DNA of 64,000 bases from Polynucleobacter sp. 71A-WALBACH (GCF_018882365.1 NZ_JACVOP010000001.1:848449-912448), one strand, 5' to 3'. Counted from the stretch's first letter, positions 51,529 to 62,107 are shown. Notes: generated by a model from the letters alone, not told the origin. Numbers and translations are program-made.

Positions 51529-54426
51529 ATGGGTGGTATTTCTCAGTGGGAGCAGCTCAATGTTGAGCTTACGGCTGCTCTTGGAAGCTCTGTTCATTTC
51601 GATACAGCCCATCAGGCTGTTTATGCTTCCGAAGCTTCAAATTACCGCCAAATTCCAATCGGGGTTGTTACCCCTAAAAATACTGAGGAATTTGTAAGGG
51701 GTATCGAGATCTGCCATCGTAATAAGGCTCCGGTACTAATGCGTGGTGCCGGCACCTCCATGAATGGCCAGACAGTGAATAACGCCGTGGTCTTCGATAT
51801 CTCCAAGTACTGCAACCATATTCTTGCTCTAGATCCAGCTGCGGGTACCGCTGTTGTCGAGCCTGGGGTCATTTGTGATTCATTGCGTGATGCCGCTGAG
51901 TTACATGGTTTAACTTTTGCACCAGATCCTTCCACCCATAGCCGCTGTACCTTGGGCGGCATGGTTGCCAATAATTCTTGTGGCGCCCATTCGGTGATGG
52001 CAGGCAAGACGCTGGAGAATACTGAGGCCTTGGAGATTCTGACTTATGATGGCGAGCGTTTTTGGGTTGGCCCTACATCTGATCAAGAGTTGCAAGAGAT
52101 TATTGCCGCTGGTGGACGCAAAGGCCAGATATACCAAGACCTGTTGACCTTGCGCGATCGCTATGCTGATTTGATTCGTGCGCGTTTTCCAAATATTAAG
52201 CGCCGTGTTTCTGGGTATAACTTAGATCAACTATTGCCCGAGAATGGGTTTAACGTTGCGCGAGCTTTAGTCGGTACCGAAGGTACCTGTGCGCTCACTT
52301 TGGCTGCCAAGGTTAGATTGGTCAAGAGTCCTGCCAAAAGGGTAGTTTTGGTGTTGGGCTTTGAAGATATCTATTTAGCGGGCGATGCTGTTCCTGAATA
52401 CCAATCGTTTAATCCAATTGCGATTGAAGGTCTGGACTATAAAATTATCCGTGGCTTACAAGAGCGTAATTTAGCTAAAGCCGAAATTGATTTGCTTCCG
52501 CCTGGAAATGCTTGGGTAGTTGTTGAATTTGGTGATGACACGCTTGAGGGTGCTATAGCTCAGGCTGAAAAAGCAGAGCAGTATTTCAAGGCAAGAACTA
52601 AAGGCCCTCGACCATCGACCTGGCTGGAGCCCGATCCATTAGTACAAAAGCGCATTTGGTCCATTCGCGAGAATGGTGCCTCTGCCACCCACCTGTCTAT
52701 TGATCCCAATTCTCCTGACCCAGTCGTGGGCTGGGAAGATGCTGCAGTAGATCCTGCGCGTTTAGGTGAATATCTGCGAGCCTTCCAGGCGCTAGTCGAT
52801 TCCTACGAGTATGAAACCTCCCTCTACGGTCACTTCGGCGATGGCTGCATCCATGCACGTATTACCTTTAACTTGCGCTCAGCAGAAGGTGTCTCTAAAT
52901 TTAGATCATTTATTCGAGATGCAGCGACTTTGGTTGTAGAGTTTGGCGGCTCACTCACGGGTGAGCATGGTGATGGTCAAGCTAGAGCAGAATTTTTACC
53001 AATTATGTTTGGCGAAGAGTTGATGGGTGCGATGCATGAATTCAAGCGCATTTGGGATCCACAAAACAAGCTCAATCCTGGCAAAGTAGTGCACCCTTAT
53101 CGTGTAGATGAAAACCTCCGTATGGGTCCGGAATATAAAGTTGTCAACATTAAGACCCGCCTGAATTTCTTGAGTCAAGAAGGTAACGGCTTTCAGAGGG
53201 CGGTTGAACGTTGCGTGGGTATGGGCAAGTGCCGTAGTGAAAAAGTTGGCACGATGTGTCCGAGCTACCGCGCTACAAAGGAAGAGCGGTTCTCCACTCG
53301 TGGACGCTCACGACTCTTTTGGGAAATGCTCCAAGGCGAAGTAATTAAAGATGGCTGGGAAAGTAAGGAGCTCAAGGAAGCGCTTGATACTTGCCTCTCC
53401 TGTAAGGGCTGCAAGAGCGACTGTCCGGCCCACGTTGATATGGCCTCCTACAAGGCAGAGTTCTTGTCCCACTATCACGAGACCAATAGCAGGCCACGTC
53501 AGGCTCTAACAATGGGCCGCATTGGGGATTGGGCGCCACTGGCGAGCAAGTTCTCTTGGCTTATAAATGGGGTGATGCAAACACCTATTCTCTCTAGTGT
53601 TGCTAAATGGATTGGTGGGGTGGCGCAAGAGCGCAGTCTACCTAAGTTTGCAAATGAATCTTTCAGAAAGCAATTTCAGCAATCGAAGGGTGTAAGCACT
53701 GGGCATAAGAAAGTCATTCTCTGGGTCGATACTTTCTGCGAGCATTTTCATCCTGAGGTCGCCAATGCGGCAGTAGAGGTTCTGGCTCATGCAGGCTTTG
53801 AAGCAACATTGCCGAAGACCCCTTTATGCTGTGGTCGTCCTTTGTACGACTTTGGTTATCTGGATCTTGCTAAGCAAAAGCTGGAGAAAATTCTGGATGC
53901 TATCGGCAGTGAAATTCAGGTAGATCCGAATTCGCCTATCGCAGTTGTAGGTCTTGAGCCCGGCTGTATGTCGGTATTTAAAGATGAACTGTTGAAATTT
54001 TTCCCTCATGATCCAAGAGCCCAGCTTTTAGCATCTAGCACCTATTTGCTTGGGGATTTCTTGCACGAGCAGGGTTATACGCCACCACCCTTAGACTGCA
54101 ATATCTTGGTTCACTCTCATTGTCATCAGAAGTCTTTATTTGGCACTAAAGGTGATGTGGCCTTATTAGCTGCCTTGGGTGCTAAGGCGAATTACATTGA
54201 TAGTGGTTGTTGCGGTATGGCAGGCTCATTTGGTTTTAATCCCGAGCATGTGGAGATATCTAAGGCGGTTGGTGAGTTGGTGCTATTGCCGGCTGTCCGG
54301 GCTGCCGATCAAGAAACGATCATTCTTACCAATGGCTTTAGCTGTAGGGAGCAGATTGAGCAAGAAACCGGCCGTAAGGTAAAGCATTTGGCTGAGCTTT
54401 TGCAGATGGCTCATCAGGCACAGTAA
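51529..54426 (+). CDS. FAD-linked oxidase / 4Fe-4S dehydrogenase (YdiJ-like D-2-hydroxy acid dehydrogenase)
   Basis: A 965-aa fusion. An N-terminal FAD_binding_4 domain (LMRGAGTSMNGQTVNNAVVF, LGGMVANNSCGAHSV) is followed by the FAD-oxidase C domain (YGHFGDGCIHARI, GSLTGEHGDGQAR), a ferredoxin domain with two cysteine clusters (CVGMGKCRSEKVGTMCPSY and CLSCKGCKSDCP), and a CCG domain (TPLCCGRPLYDFG, SGCCGMAGSFGFNPEH). It matches YdiJ-type D-2-hydroxyglutarate/D-lactate dehydrogenases, which feed electrons to the membrane. The ATG at 51529 has AAGGA at good distance; a TTG at 51523 does not. Confidence 0.9.
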   Translation: MGGISQWEQLNVELTAALGSSVHFDTAHQAVYASEASNYRQIPIGVVTPKNTEEFVRGIEICHRNKAPVLMRGAGTSMNGQTVNNAVVFDISKYCNHILALDPAAGTAVVEPGVICDSLRDAAELHGLTFAPDPSTHSRCTLGGMVANNSCGAHSVMAGKTLENTEALEILTYDGERFWVGPTSDQELQEIIAAGGRKGQIYQDLLTLRDRYADLIRARFPNIKRRVSGYNLDQLLPENGFNVARALVGTEGTCALTLAAKVRLVKSPAKRVVLVLGFEDIYLAGDAVPEYQSFNPIAIEGLDYKIIRGLQERNLAKAEIDLLPPGNAWVVVEFGDDTLEGAIAQAEKAEQYFKARTKGPRPSTWLEPDPLVQKRIWSIRENGASATHLSIDPNSPDPVVGWEDAAVDPARLGEYLRAFQALVDSYEYETSLYGHFGDGCIHARITFNLRSAEGVSKFRSFIRDAATLVVEFGGSLTGEHGDGQARAEFLPIMFGEELMGAMHEFKRIWDPQNKLNPGKVVHPYRVDENLRMGPEYKVVNIKTRLNFLSQEGNGFQRAVERCVGMGKCRSEKVGTMCPSYRATKEERFSTRGRSRLFWEMLQGEVIKDGWESKELKEALDTCLSCKGCKSDCPAHVDMASYKAEFLSHYHETNSRPRQALTMGRIGDWAPLASKFSWLINGVMQTPILSSVAKWIGGVAQERSLPKFANESFRKQFQQSKGVSTGHKKVILWVDTFCEHFHPEVANAAVEVLAHAGFEATLPKTPLCCGRPLYDFGYLDLAKQKLEKILDAIGSEIQVDPNSPIAVVGLEPGCMSVFKDELLKFFPHDPRAQLLASSTYLLGDFLHEQGYTPPPLDCNILVHSHCHQKSLFGTKGDVALLAALGAKANYIDSGCCGMAGSFGFNPEHVEISKAVGELVLLPAVRAADQETIILTNGFSCREQIEQETGRKVKHLAELLQMAHQAQ

Positions 54427-54451
54427 AAAACAGTTTCAGCGCTTGATATTC

Positions 54452-54485
54452 AAAATCCTCCGATTTTTCCCTCGGAGGATTTTTT
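54452..54485 (+). terminator. Intrinsic terminator
   Basis: TCCTCCGA and TCGGAGGA pair around TTTTTCCC, with A4 before and T6 after, directly downstream of the FAD/Fe-S dehydrogenase gene. Confidence 0.92.
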
Positions 54486-54600
54486 ATTGGTAAGTCTCGG
54501 ATTAGACATATCAGCAATATGGGAATCTAGATATCGAGCCAATTGCTCTATCTAGGGCGTAATATGTACTTACGTGATGAAGCCACCCTCTGGAGTATCT

Positions 54601-55875
54601 ATGACTCATGAAATTGCATCGTATTTCGACCCTAAAAATCTTGGGGCCTGGGGCACCTATCTTGAGCAGATCGATCGAGTAACCCCTTACCTTGGACCGC
54701 TGACGCGATGGGTTGAAACCTTAAAGCGGCCAAAGCGTGCTTTGATCGTAGATGTGCCGATTGAATTGGATAACGGCACTATTGCTCATTTTGAAGGTTA
54801 TCGAGTTCACCATAACTTATCCCGAGGTCCTGGTAAGGGAGGCATTCGCTTTCATCCGGAAGTGACGCTTTCTGAGGTCACTGCCTTAGCAGCATGGATG
54901 TCAATTAAGACTGCAGTAGTCAATGTGCCGTTTGGTGGTGCAAAGGGCGGCATTCGAGTGGATCCCAAAAAGTTATCACAAGCTGAATTAGAGAGGATGA
55001 CTAGGCGATTTACTAGTGAGATCAATATGATGATTGGTCCGCAAAAAGATATTCCGGCGCCTGACGTGAATACCAATGAGCAAATTATGGCGTGGATGAT
55101 GGACACCTATTGCGTCAATCAGGGTTACACCACCTCTGGAGTTGTTACTGGTAAGCCAATTTCTCTCGGCGGGAGCTTGGGAAGAAGGGATGCAACCGGT
55201 AGGGGTGTTTTTGTAGTGGCACGAGAGGCTTACGGGCAAATGCATCGTGAGTTGTCGGGAGCGCGAATAGCCATTCAGGGATTGGGTAATGTTGGTGGTG
55301 AGGCTGCCCGACTATTTGCTAAGGCGGGAGCTAAGATAGTGGCGATTCAGGATCACTCTGGTGCCTTGTACAACCCGAATGGTTTTGATGTGGATAGATT
55401 GCTCGAGCATGTGGCAGTTGCTCATGAGATCAATGGTTTTGCTGGTGAAACTATTACCAGTCAACAGTTTTGGTCATCACCCTGCGATATCCTAATTCCC
55501 GCAGCTCTAGAGTCTCAGATTACTTCTGCTAACGCTGGGAGTATTCAAGCAAAACTGATTGTGGAAGGGGCTAACGGACCCACCACTCCAGAGGCGGACG
55601 ATATCCTAAGAGATATGAATGTCACGATTGTTCCTGATGTGATTGCTAATGCTGGCGGAGTAACTGTGAGTTACTTTGAATGGGTGCAAGATTTTTCTAG
55701 TTTTTTCTGGACAGAAGAAGAGATTAATAACCGTCTAGATATTCTGATGGTAGATGCTTTCAAGGGAATTTGTGATGTAGCTCAGAAGCATGGCGTGAGC
55801 TTGAGAACTGCTACCTTTATTGTTGGATGCGAGCGTATTCTCAAGGCTCGGCAGATGAGGGGTCTCTACCCTTAA
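54601..55875 (+). CDS. gdhA: Glutamate dehydrogenase (Glu/Leu/Phe/Val dehydrogenase family)
   Basis: A 424-aa enzyme from the ATG at 54601, which has GGAG five bases upstream; a GTG at 54574 is less likely. The active-site motif [18 protein letters not shown] holds the catalytic Lys, and [20 protein letters not shown] is the dinucleotide-binding segment. The enzyme converts 2-oxoglutarate and ammonia to glutamate or the reverse. The length and motif fit the 430-aa hexameric class with NAD or dual specificity. Confidence 0.93.
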   Translation: MTHEIASYFDPKNLGAWGTYLEQIDRVTPYLGPLTRWVETLKRPKRALIVDVPIELDNGTIAHFEGYRVHHNLSRGPGKGGIRFHPEVTLSEVTALAAWMSIKTAVVNVPFGGAKGGIRVDPKKLSQAELERMTRRFTSEINMMIGPQKDIPAPDVNTNEQIMAWMMDTYCVNQGYTTSGVVTGKPISLGGSLGRRDATGRGVFVVAREAYGQMHRELSGARIAIQGLGNVGGEAARLFAKAGAKIVAIQDHSGALYNPNGFDVDRLLEHVAVAHEINGFAGETITSQQFWSSPCDILIPAALESQITSANAGSIQAKLIVEGANGPTTPEADDILRDMNVTIVPDVIANAGGVTVSYFEWVQDFSSFFWTEEEINNRLDILMVDAFKGICDVAQKHGVSLRTATFIVGCERILKARQMRGLYP

Positions 55876-55906
55876 TCTTGCATAAACTACTTACCAGCGT
55901 GAAATG

Positions 55907-55934
55907 AAAAAGCCCCGGACTATTCGGGGCTTTT
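55907..55934. terminator. Bidirectional intrinsic terminator
   Basis: GCCCCG and CGGGGC pair around GACTATT, flanked by A5 and T4, between the convergent gdhA and ahpF genes. Confidence 0.88.
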
Positions 55935-55961
55935 CTACATCTAGGTATTGTTATGAAGATT

Positions 55962-57506
55962 TTATGATCGAATCAAATAGTCAAATGCGGAGAGTGAAGC
56001 TTTAGCGCCTTCACCCATTGCAATAATGATTTGCTTATAGGGTACGGTGGTGCAATCTCCTGCGGCAAATACACCTGGCATCGATGTTTCACCTTTTTGA
56101 TCGATGATGACTTCTCCTCGAGGAGATAAATCAATCACCCCTTTTAACCAATCTGTATTCGGTAGCAAGCCAATTTGCACAAAGATACCTTCAAGTGCAA
56201 TGTCATGTATCTGCTGATTGGCGCGATCTTCATATCTCAAGGTTGTGACCTTGCCATCAGCGCCCAACACTTCTTTACTCAAGGCATTCATGATGACAGT
56301 CACGTTAGGCAAGCTGTAGAGTTTCTTCTGTAGCACCGCATCAGCACGTAACTTGGTATCGAATTCAATCAAGGTGACATGGCTCACAACGCCGGCTAAA
56401 TCAATTGCAGCCTCAACTCCGGAGTTTCCTCCACCAATGACCGCCACGCGCTTACCTTTGTAGAGTGGGCCATCACAGTGAGGGCAGTAAGCTACGCCTT
56501 TACCGCGATACTCTTGCTCGCCTGGTACATTCATTTCACGCCAGCGAGCGCCGGTACTTAAAATGACGGTCTTGCTTTTCAGGATGGCGCCATTCTCTAA
56601 GGTGATCGCAATTTCATCGCCAGTCTTACTTAAGCTCTTAGCGGTTTGCAAGTTCATGACATCCACATCGTATTCTTTGACATGTTGTTCAAGCGCCATC
56701 ACCAACTTGGGTCCTTCAGTCTCTTTAACAGAAATGAAGTTCTCAATACCGACAGTATCTGCAACCTGACCGCCAAAGCGTTGCGCTACAACACCAGTTC
56801 TAATGCCTTTTCTGGCGGAGTAGATTGCTGCTGAGGCGCCAGCAGGGCCACCACCAATAATCAGGGAATCATAGGCCGCTTTAGCACTTAATTTTTCTGC
56901 ATCGCGTGCGGAAGAATTGGTATCTAACTTGGCAGCAATTTCTTCCACGCTCATACGGCCTTGACCAAAGACTTCGCCATTCAGAATAACGGTAGGTACC
57001 GCCATGATCTGGTATTGATCAACCAAGCCCTGGAAGAGGGCGCCGTCAATCATTTCATGTTCAATGTTTGGATTGAGGGCAGCCATTAAGTTTAGGGCCT
57101 GCACAACATCTGGGCAGTTGTGGCATGACAAAGAGATAAATGTTTGAAAGCGCTTCTTACCTTCAAGGCCTTTAATGCTATCGATCACATCTTGCTCAAC
57201 TTTGGGTGGATAGCCGCTAGTTTGCAAAATAGCCAGAATGAAAGAAGTCATCTCATGACCCATTGGTAGGCCTGAGAAGGCAATGCGAGCAACCTCGTCC
57301 ACCTTGCTAACGGTAAAGCTAGGAATATTTTTGCTGCTACCGGAGGTCTTCACAGCAATCTTGGCGGATTGTTCGGCAACCTCATTCAATAGCTCCAGCA
57401 TCTGAGCTGACTGCTCGCTGTCATCTAAAGTGGCCTCTAAAACAATGGGGCTCTCAATTTTTTCAAAATAGACCTCGAGCTGGGCCTTGATGTTCGCGTC
57501 TAACAT
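55962..57506 (-). CDS. ahpF: Alkyl hydroperoxide reductase subunit F
   Basis: A 514-aa flavoprotein disulfide reductase from the ATG at 57506 (AAGGAA upstream). The N-terminal thioredoxin-like domain has the CxxC in [13 protein letters not shown]. The thioredoxin-reductase-like part has the FAD motif [19 protein letters not shown], the redox CxxC in [12 protein letters not shown] and the NADH motif [17 protein letters not shown]. It reduces AhpC, encoded upstream on the same strand. Two overlapping hairpins lie between the genes. Confidence 0.95.
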   Translation of the reverse strand: MLDANIKAQLEVYFEKIESPIVLEATLDDSEQSAQMLELLNEVAEQSAKIAVKTSGSSKNIPSFTVSKVDEVARIAFSGLPMGHEMTSFILAILQTSGYPPKVEQDVIDSIKGLEGKKRFQTFISLSCHNCPDVVQALNLMAALNPNIEHEMIDGALFQGLVDQYQIMAVPTVILNGEVFGQGRMSVEEIAAKLDTNSSARDAEKLSAKAAYDSLIIGGGPAGASAAIYSARKGIRTGVVAQRFGGQVADTVGIENFISVKETEGPKLVMALEQHVKEYDVDVMNLQTAKSLSKTGDEIAITLENGAILKSKTVILSTGARWREMNVPGEQEYRGKGVAYCPHCDGPLYKGKRVAVIGGGNSGVEAAIDLAGVVSHVTLIEFDTKLRADAVLQKKLYSLPNVTVIMNALSKEVLGADGKVTTLRYEDRANQQIHDIALEGIFVQIGLLPNTDWLKGVIDLSPRGEVIIDQKGETSMPGVFAAGDCTTVPYKQIIIAMGEGAKASLSAFDYLIRS

Positions 57507-57540
57507 GATGTATTCCTTGGTATTGATTCTTGATGAGCCT

Positions 57541-57599
57541 ATTGGGCAGGGTTTCCGCATCTCATCCTGCCCAATAGACTCTCCGAAGAGAGTCTATTG
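57541..57599 (-). promoter_or_regulatory. Two overlapping hairpins between ahpC and ahpF
   Basis: On the transcribed strand, a 12-pair stem (57572-57583 with 57588-57599) is capped by a TTCG tetraloop. Next, a perfect 10-pair inverted repeat (57566-57575 with 57541-57550) has a 15-nt loop. The two stems share bases 57572-57575, so they cannot both form completely. Neither has a T-run, so they are more likely to govern mRNA stability or ahpF translation than to be a full terminator. Confidence 0.7.
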
Positions 57600-57626
57600 A
57601 TTGCTAATTAATGCTGACTTGAATGA

Positions 57627-58190
57627 TTAGATCTTGCCTACGAGATCTAAAGATGGCGTCAATGTCGCTGCGCCTTCTTTCCACTTAGCTGGGCATACTT
57701 CACCTGGGTGAGCTGCCGTGTACTGAGCGGCCTTGAGCTTACGCAATGTCTCAGAAATATCACGAGCGATTTCATTTGAGTGAATTTCAGCTGTTTTGAT
57801 CACGCCTTCTGGATTGATAATGAATGTGCCGCGCAATGCGAGACCTTCTTCTTCAATGTGTACGCCAAAACCACGTGTCAATGTATGTGTTGGATCGCCA
57901 ACCAATGGAAACTTCGCTTTGCCTACTGCAGGTGAAGTTTCATGCCATACTTTGTGTGAGAAATGAGTGTCAGTAGTGATGATGTATACCTCAGCACCCA
58001 TCTTTTGGAATTCAGCATAGTTATCAGCCGCATCTTCAATTTCGGTAGGGCAATTGAATGTGAACGCTGCTGGCATAAAAATCAAAACTGACCATTTGCC
58101 TTTGAGGGTCTCGTCGGAAATAGTAACAAACTTACCGTTATGGAAAGCTTGGGTCTTAAATGGTGGAACTGGTGTGTTAATTAGTGACAT
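57627..58190 (-). CDS. ahpC: Alkyl hydroperoxide reductase subunit C (peroxiredoxin)
   Basis: A 187-aa typical 2-Cys peroxiredoxin. The peroxidatic Cys is in FTFNCPTEIEDAADNYAEF (where most AhpC have VCPTE), and the resolving Cys is in HPGEVCPAKWKEGAATL. The opening MSLINTPVPPFKTQAFHNGK is typical. It detoxifies hydrogen peroxide and organic peroxides with AhpF as reductant. A strong Shine-Dalgarno (CAGGAGA) precedes the ATG. Confidence 0.95.
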   Translation of the reverse strand: MSLINTPVPPFKTQAFHNGKFVTISDETLKGKWSVLIFMPAAFTFNCPTEIEDAADNYAEFQKMGAEVYIITTDTHFSHKVWHETSPAVGKAKFPLVGDPTHTLTRGFGVHIEEEGLALRGTFIINPEGVIKTAEIHSNEIARDISETLRKLKAAQYTAAHPGEVCPAKWKEGAATLTPSLDLVGKI

Positions 58191-58419
58191 GGTTTCTCCT
58201 GAAAAAAATGAAATAGTTGATTCACAACAGCAACCATTCTAGAGACTATTTATTTATTTGCATAATGAATAATTTAGATATTAGTAATCTATTTTTTAGA
58301 TCAATAAAAATGAGCAAGCAGATTGATTGGATTGCTAGCCTGACGGTTCAACTCCCCTCATTGGTGACGATATATGCTAACTTTCTGCGCTTAGACACTA
58401 GAGCGCTATCGGCTTATTA

Positions 58420-59028
58420 ATGACACCAATTTTGTATTCTTATCGGAGATGCCCTTATGCAATGAGGGCTCGTATGGCATTGAAATACGCCGATATTGAA
58501 GTTGAGCATAGAGAAATTGAGCTCAGAAATAAGCCTCAATCCATGCTCCTTGTGTCCCCAAAAGGAACGGTTCCAGTTTTATGCCTTGATGGGCTGATTC
58601 TGGATCAAAGTCTGGATATTATGAGGTGGGCATTAGAGCGGTCTGATCCAGATGGTTGGTTTGCAGTGGATGAGGCTCTCGCAAAATCCTGGATTGAGAA
58701 AAATGATGGGCCTTTTAAGGTCCTATTAGATCAATATAAATACCCAAATCGATACCCCGAACTTGATCAAGAAGAGATTTTAAGAATCGCGTTAGATCTG
58801 ATGCTTAAACCTATGGAGACCTCTTTGCGGTCTACCCAGTATTTATTGGGCAATCAAGTATCTTGGGTGGATGTCGCTATTTTTCCATTCATCAGACAGT
58901 TTTCTAAGGTCAACCCGAAACAGTTTGAGGACTTGCCCTTCGCCTTAACTAAAAAATGGTTGCATCATTTTCTTGAATCCGAGCTATTCAATGCGGTGAT
59001 GCGCAAATACCCAACTTGGATGGGTTGA
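58420..59028 (+). CDS. Glutathione S-transferase family protein
   Basis: A 202-aa protein with an N-terminal thioredoxin-fold domain (LYSYRRCPYAMRARMALKYA; Cys at position 11) and SPKGTVPVLCLDGLILDQSL, whose cis-Pro contacts glutathione. A C-terminal helical domain follows. The CPYA motif and overall pattern recall glutaredoxin-2-like GSTs, so the Cys may be a redox centre. The start ATG shares a base with a short upstream frame (TAATG), but that frame is not convincing. Its nearest neighbour is the divergent ahpCF operon. Confidence 0.82.
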   Translation: MTPILYSYRRCPYAMRARMALKYADIEVEHREIELRNKPQSMLLVSPKGTVPVLCLDGLILDQSLDIMRWALERSDPDGWFAVDEALAKSWIEKNDGPFKVLLDQYKYPNRYPELDQEEILRIALDLMLKPMETSLRSTQYLLGNQVSWVDVAIFPFIRQFSKVNPKQFEDLPFALTKKWLHHFLESELFNAVMRKYPTWMG

Positions 59029-59314
59029 TTAAGACTATTTGAATGGCAATGCCGCATCTACTGGTGAAGTACCCATAAGTGATTAATAGGAAAGTCGCAG
59101 CACATTCCTTTTTTACTTTCGCTGGGTATTTTGACAATTCTTAATTATTAAAATTTCAACACTTATATAAACAAGACACAGAAGTTAACTCGTGGATTGA
59201 TTTATGAGGATATTTTTTAGAGGATTTTGAAATTCTCTACCTCTGCCATCGTGATAACAGTCATTAATTCAGGCGTAGGAATTTTTAGGTGGATCAAATT
59301 GAATTTTTAAGAAT

Positions 59315-59716
59315 ATGAAACTATTAAAGTCGATCGTTTTATGTTTTATTTTATTTGTCACCGACCACGTAGCTTCAGCTGAATGGGTTGGAATTGCAAG
59401 TTCCAATGAGCGTGGTGGTTATGTTGTCTATTTAGATCCTTCTTCAAAGGTGGCACTTAAAGAAATAGTAACTTTTTGGCTTCTTTATGATTTTAAGTTG
59501 CCTCAGAGAACCGGTGGATCATCGTTTTCGTCTTATCAAATTCATTTAGAGGTCGATTGCCGGAAACGTTTGGGTCGAATTTTGGGGTTCCTGGATTTTT
59601 TAGATCGCATGGGTGATGGTGATCCCGTGCGAGTCTCTTCTGCTACACAGGATTGGGTGCCATTAAGCCCTGATGGGAAAGATAAGACCCTTTGGGCTTT
59701 GGCGTGCGCAGGATAA
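59315..59716 (+). CDS. Hypothetical secreted protein (surface-adhesin protein E-like domain)
   Basis: A 133-aa protein with a signal peptide (about 1-22, ending HVASAEW). The remaining domain has the pattern of Adhesin_E-like proteins: EWVGIASSNERGGYVVYLDP, then VTFWLLYDFKLPQ, a Cys in HLEVDCRKRLGRI and a C-terminal Cys (WALACAG) that could form a disulfide. Such small exported domains are common in betaproteobacteria and of unknown role. The gene stands alone in an AT-rich surrounding. Confidence 0.65.
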   Translation: MKLLKSIVLCFILFVTDHVASAEWVGIASSNERGGYVVYLDPSSKVALKEIVTFWLLYDFKLPQRTGGSSFSSYQIHLEVDCRKRLGRILGFLDFLDRMGDGDPVRVSSATQDWVPLSPDGKDKTLWALACAG

Positions 59717-59824
59717 CTTCCTGGATCATCGTTGACGAGATAAGTCATGTGATGTTTGAACTTGAGACCAGGCTTGATTGAACTGATCTTATCGTCATGG
59801 CAGTATCGGAGCTCTGCTGGTGCC

Positions 59825-60751
59825 TTAGGTCAAAATAATATCTAGGCTTTCTCCAAGTAGGTAGTCTTGATTAATCGATGAAATATGCCTTAAGTAGTCC
59901 CATAACTCCGTAACCCTGGCGACATTTTTTCGCTCGCTGGGAGCGATTAACCAGAAGGTTCTATTAAAGCCAGTCTTCTTTGGTAAAACAGGAATAAGGG
60001 CGCGGTGTGGCTTGGCTAAAAAACAGGGTAATACCGCTAGCATTTTTCCTTGAAGAGCAGCATACATTTGGGCATTTAGGCTGCTGCTTCGAAAAGGTAC
60101 ATGAGCGTTTGGGACGAGATTTTTTAGATACTGAAGCTTGGGGCTGAAAGAGTATTCATCGACGTAACCAGTAAATTTATGTTTGTTGAGGTCTTCTAGG
60201 TTTTTAATTTGAGGATGATTGTCTAAATAATCTTGAGTTGCATAGGCCTGAAGCTTGTAGTCCGTTAATTTGCATATGATGTATGGGCCTGTTTCTGGCC
60301 TTTCTATGCTGATTACTAGATCAGCCTCTCGTTTAGATAGGTTGATGAATCGCGGTAATGCCAGCAAGTCAACCGTTAACCCTGAATGTAATTCGCAGAA
60401 GTTTCCTAAATGAGGGGCTAGGAAAGCGCTGCCGAACCCTTCGGTGGATCCCAATCGAATGGAGCCAGTTAATACCTGGCTATCGCCACCCAACTTGCTT
60501 TCCATGGATGAGATGGTACTTTCAATCGTTTCGGCATATTCCAGCAGGCGATGACCATTTGCATTTAGCAGGTGTCCTTGCGAATTGCGAGTAAAGAGCT
60601 CCGACCCAATCTCTTCCTCTAGTTTTTTCAGTCTTCTACTAATAGTGGATTGGTCAATTTTTAGATGGTTGGACGCTTCAAACGCTGACTGAAGCCTTGC
60701 AACGGCCAGAAAGACTCTGATGTTGTCCCAGTTGATTGAGTTGTTATTCAT
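59825..60751 (-). CDS. LysR-family transcriptional regulator
   Basis: A 308-aa LysR protein from the ATG at 60751. The helix-turn-helix is IRVFLAVARLQSAFEASNHL with IDQSTISRRLKKLEEEIG, followed by the substrate-binding part (SIRLGSTEGFGSAFLAPHLG). It is divergent from an ABC binding-protein gene, mmsA and mmsB, and by the usual LysR rule probably regulates them. An in-frame ATG at 60769 is also possible. The intergenic space to the binding-protein start is 135 nt. Confidence 0.87.
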   Translation of the reverse strand: MNNNSINWDNIRVFLAVARLQSAFEASNHLKIDQSTISRRLKKLEEEIGSELFTRNSQGHLLNANGHRLLEYAETIESTISSMESKLGGDSQVLTGSIRLGSTEGFGSAFLAPHLGNFCELHSGLTVDLLALPRFINLSKREADLVISIERPETGPYIICKLTDYKLQAYATQDYLDNHPQIKNLEDLNKHKFTGYVDEYSFSPKLQYLKNLVPNAHVPFRSSSLNAQMYAALQGKMLAVLPCFLAKPHRALIPVLPKKTGFNRTFWLIAPSERKNVARVTELWDYLRHISSINQDYLLGESLDIILT

Positions 60752-60886
60752 GGCTATGCAAATTTGCAAAGTAAATATGCATTTTACTTGATTCTAATTG
60801 TAAAAATACATGGGTAACATCCTTTAAGAATCTAAAAGTAGGTGTGGGCTGGATCAAAAATAAGACTGAAAACTCAGGGGATAAAT

Positions 60887-62107
60887 ATGTTGAAAATGAA
60901 AAAAATATCAGTGCTCTTAGGGGCAATCCTTGCAATGAACGCTGCGCAGGCTGATTTAAGTAATGGCGGAGTAAAGATTGGAGTATTAACTGATATGTCT
61001 GGCCCTTATTCAGGTATGGGTGGCGAGGGGTCTGCTATTGCTGCAAGAATGGCAATAGATGATTGTCTAAAGGCTGAGTGCAAGGGCATGAAGATCGAAA
61101 TGGTCTCTGCCGATAATCAAAATAAGCCGGACATTATGGTCGCTAAGGCGCGTGAGTGGATGGATAAAGATGGGGTCGATGCCATCGTAGACTTAACTAA
61201 CTCTGCCGGCGCATTAGCGGTTCAAAAGTTGATTAAGGAAAAGGGTGGGATTGCGATGTATAGCGGCCCCGCCACAACTCGCCTTACTAATGAAGATTGT
61301 GCGCCCAATGGGTTCCATTGGATGTTTGATACCTATTCATCGGCCTCAGGCCCAGCGTCCGCGATTACTCGTAAGGGCGGTAAATCTTGGTACTTTGTTA
61401 CGGTTGATTATGCTTTCGGACAATCCCTAGAAAAAGAGGCCGGCGATATCGTGAAGGCCAATGGCGGCACAGTCGTGGGTAGTGTGAAGCATCCTTTGAA
61501 TAATAGCGATTTTTCATCTGCACTGTTACAGGCTCAGGCCTCAAAGGCTAACGTCATTGCCTTAGCTAACGGTGCCCAGGATACAGTCAATGCAATTAAA
61601 GCTTCCAAGGAATTTGGTATCGGCACTACTAGTCAACAGCAGGTCGCTGCCTTATTGGTTTTTCTAACGGATGTGCATTCGATGGGCCTGAATACCGCAC
61701 AGGGCCTTTTATTTTCAGAAGGGTTCTATTGGGATCTGGATGATCAGACCCGTGCTTTTTCTAAGAGGTTTGAAAAGCTGCACAAAGGCTTTAAACCAAC
61801 CATGGTTCAGGCTGGAGTCTATTCAAGCACTTACCATTACCTGAAATCAGTTGCGGCAGCCAAATCCGATGACTGGAAGGTGGTTGCACAAACTATGCGT
61901 GACACGCCAATCAAAGATGCGGTCATGCGTAATGCCTCTATTCGCCCAGATGGTCGAGTGATTCATGATGTGTATTTATTTCAAGTGAAGAAACCAAGTG
62001 AGTCTAAGGGACCATGGGATTACTACAACCTAGTAAGCACAATTCCATCTCAAATTGCTTTCAAGCCACTTTCTGAGTCTACCTGCCCATTGGTTAAAAA
62101 GAGTTAA
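60887..62107 (+). CDS. ABC transporter substrate-binding protein (branched-chain amino acid type)
   Basis: A 406-aa periplasmic protein with a signal peptide ending NAAQADLSNG. It has the Leu/Ile/Val-binding fold (VKIGVLTDMSGPYSGMGGEG, MVAKAREWMDKDGVDAIVDL, SWYFVTVDYAFGQSLEKEAG). The ATG follows CAGGGG at a good distance. No permease or ATPase genes lie next to it. Its placement before mmsA suggests the ligand is broken down through a methylmalonate-semialdehyde or similar aldehyde route. Confidence 0.87.
   Translation: MLKMKKISVLLGAILAMNAAQADLSNGGVKIGVLTDMSGPYSGMGGEGSAIAARMAIDDCLKAECKGMKIEMVSADNQNKPDIMVAKAREWMDKDGVDAIVDLTNSAGALAVQKLIKEKGGIAMYSGPATTRLTNEDCAPNGFHWMFDTYSSASGPASAITRKGGKSWYFVTVDYAFGQSLEKEAGDIVKANGGTVVGSVKHPLNNSDFSSALLQAQASKANVIALANGAQDTVNAIKASKEFGIGTTSQQQVAALLVFLTDVHSMGLNTAQGLLFSEGFYWDLDDQTRAFSKRFEKLHKGFKPTMVQAGVYSSTYHYLKSVAAAKSDDWKVVAQTMRDTPIKDAVMRNASIRPDGRVIHDVYLFQVKKPSESKGPWDYYNLVSTIPSQIAFKPLSESTCPLVKKS

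Noticed and set aside
58217-58420. 67-aa frame ending in TAATG at the GST start
   Set aside because: There is no ribosome binding site, the composition is not protein-like and there is no recognisable similarity. Overlap with the next start is probably chance.
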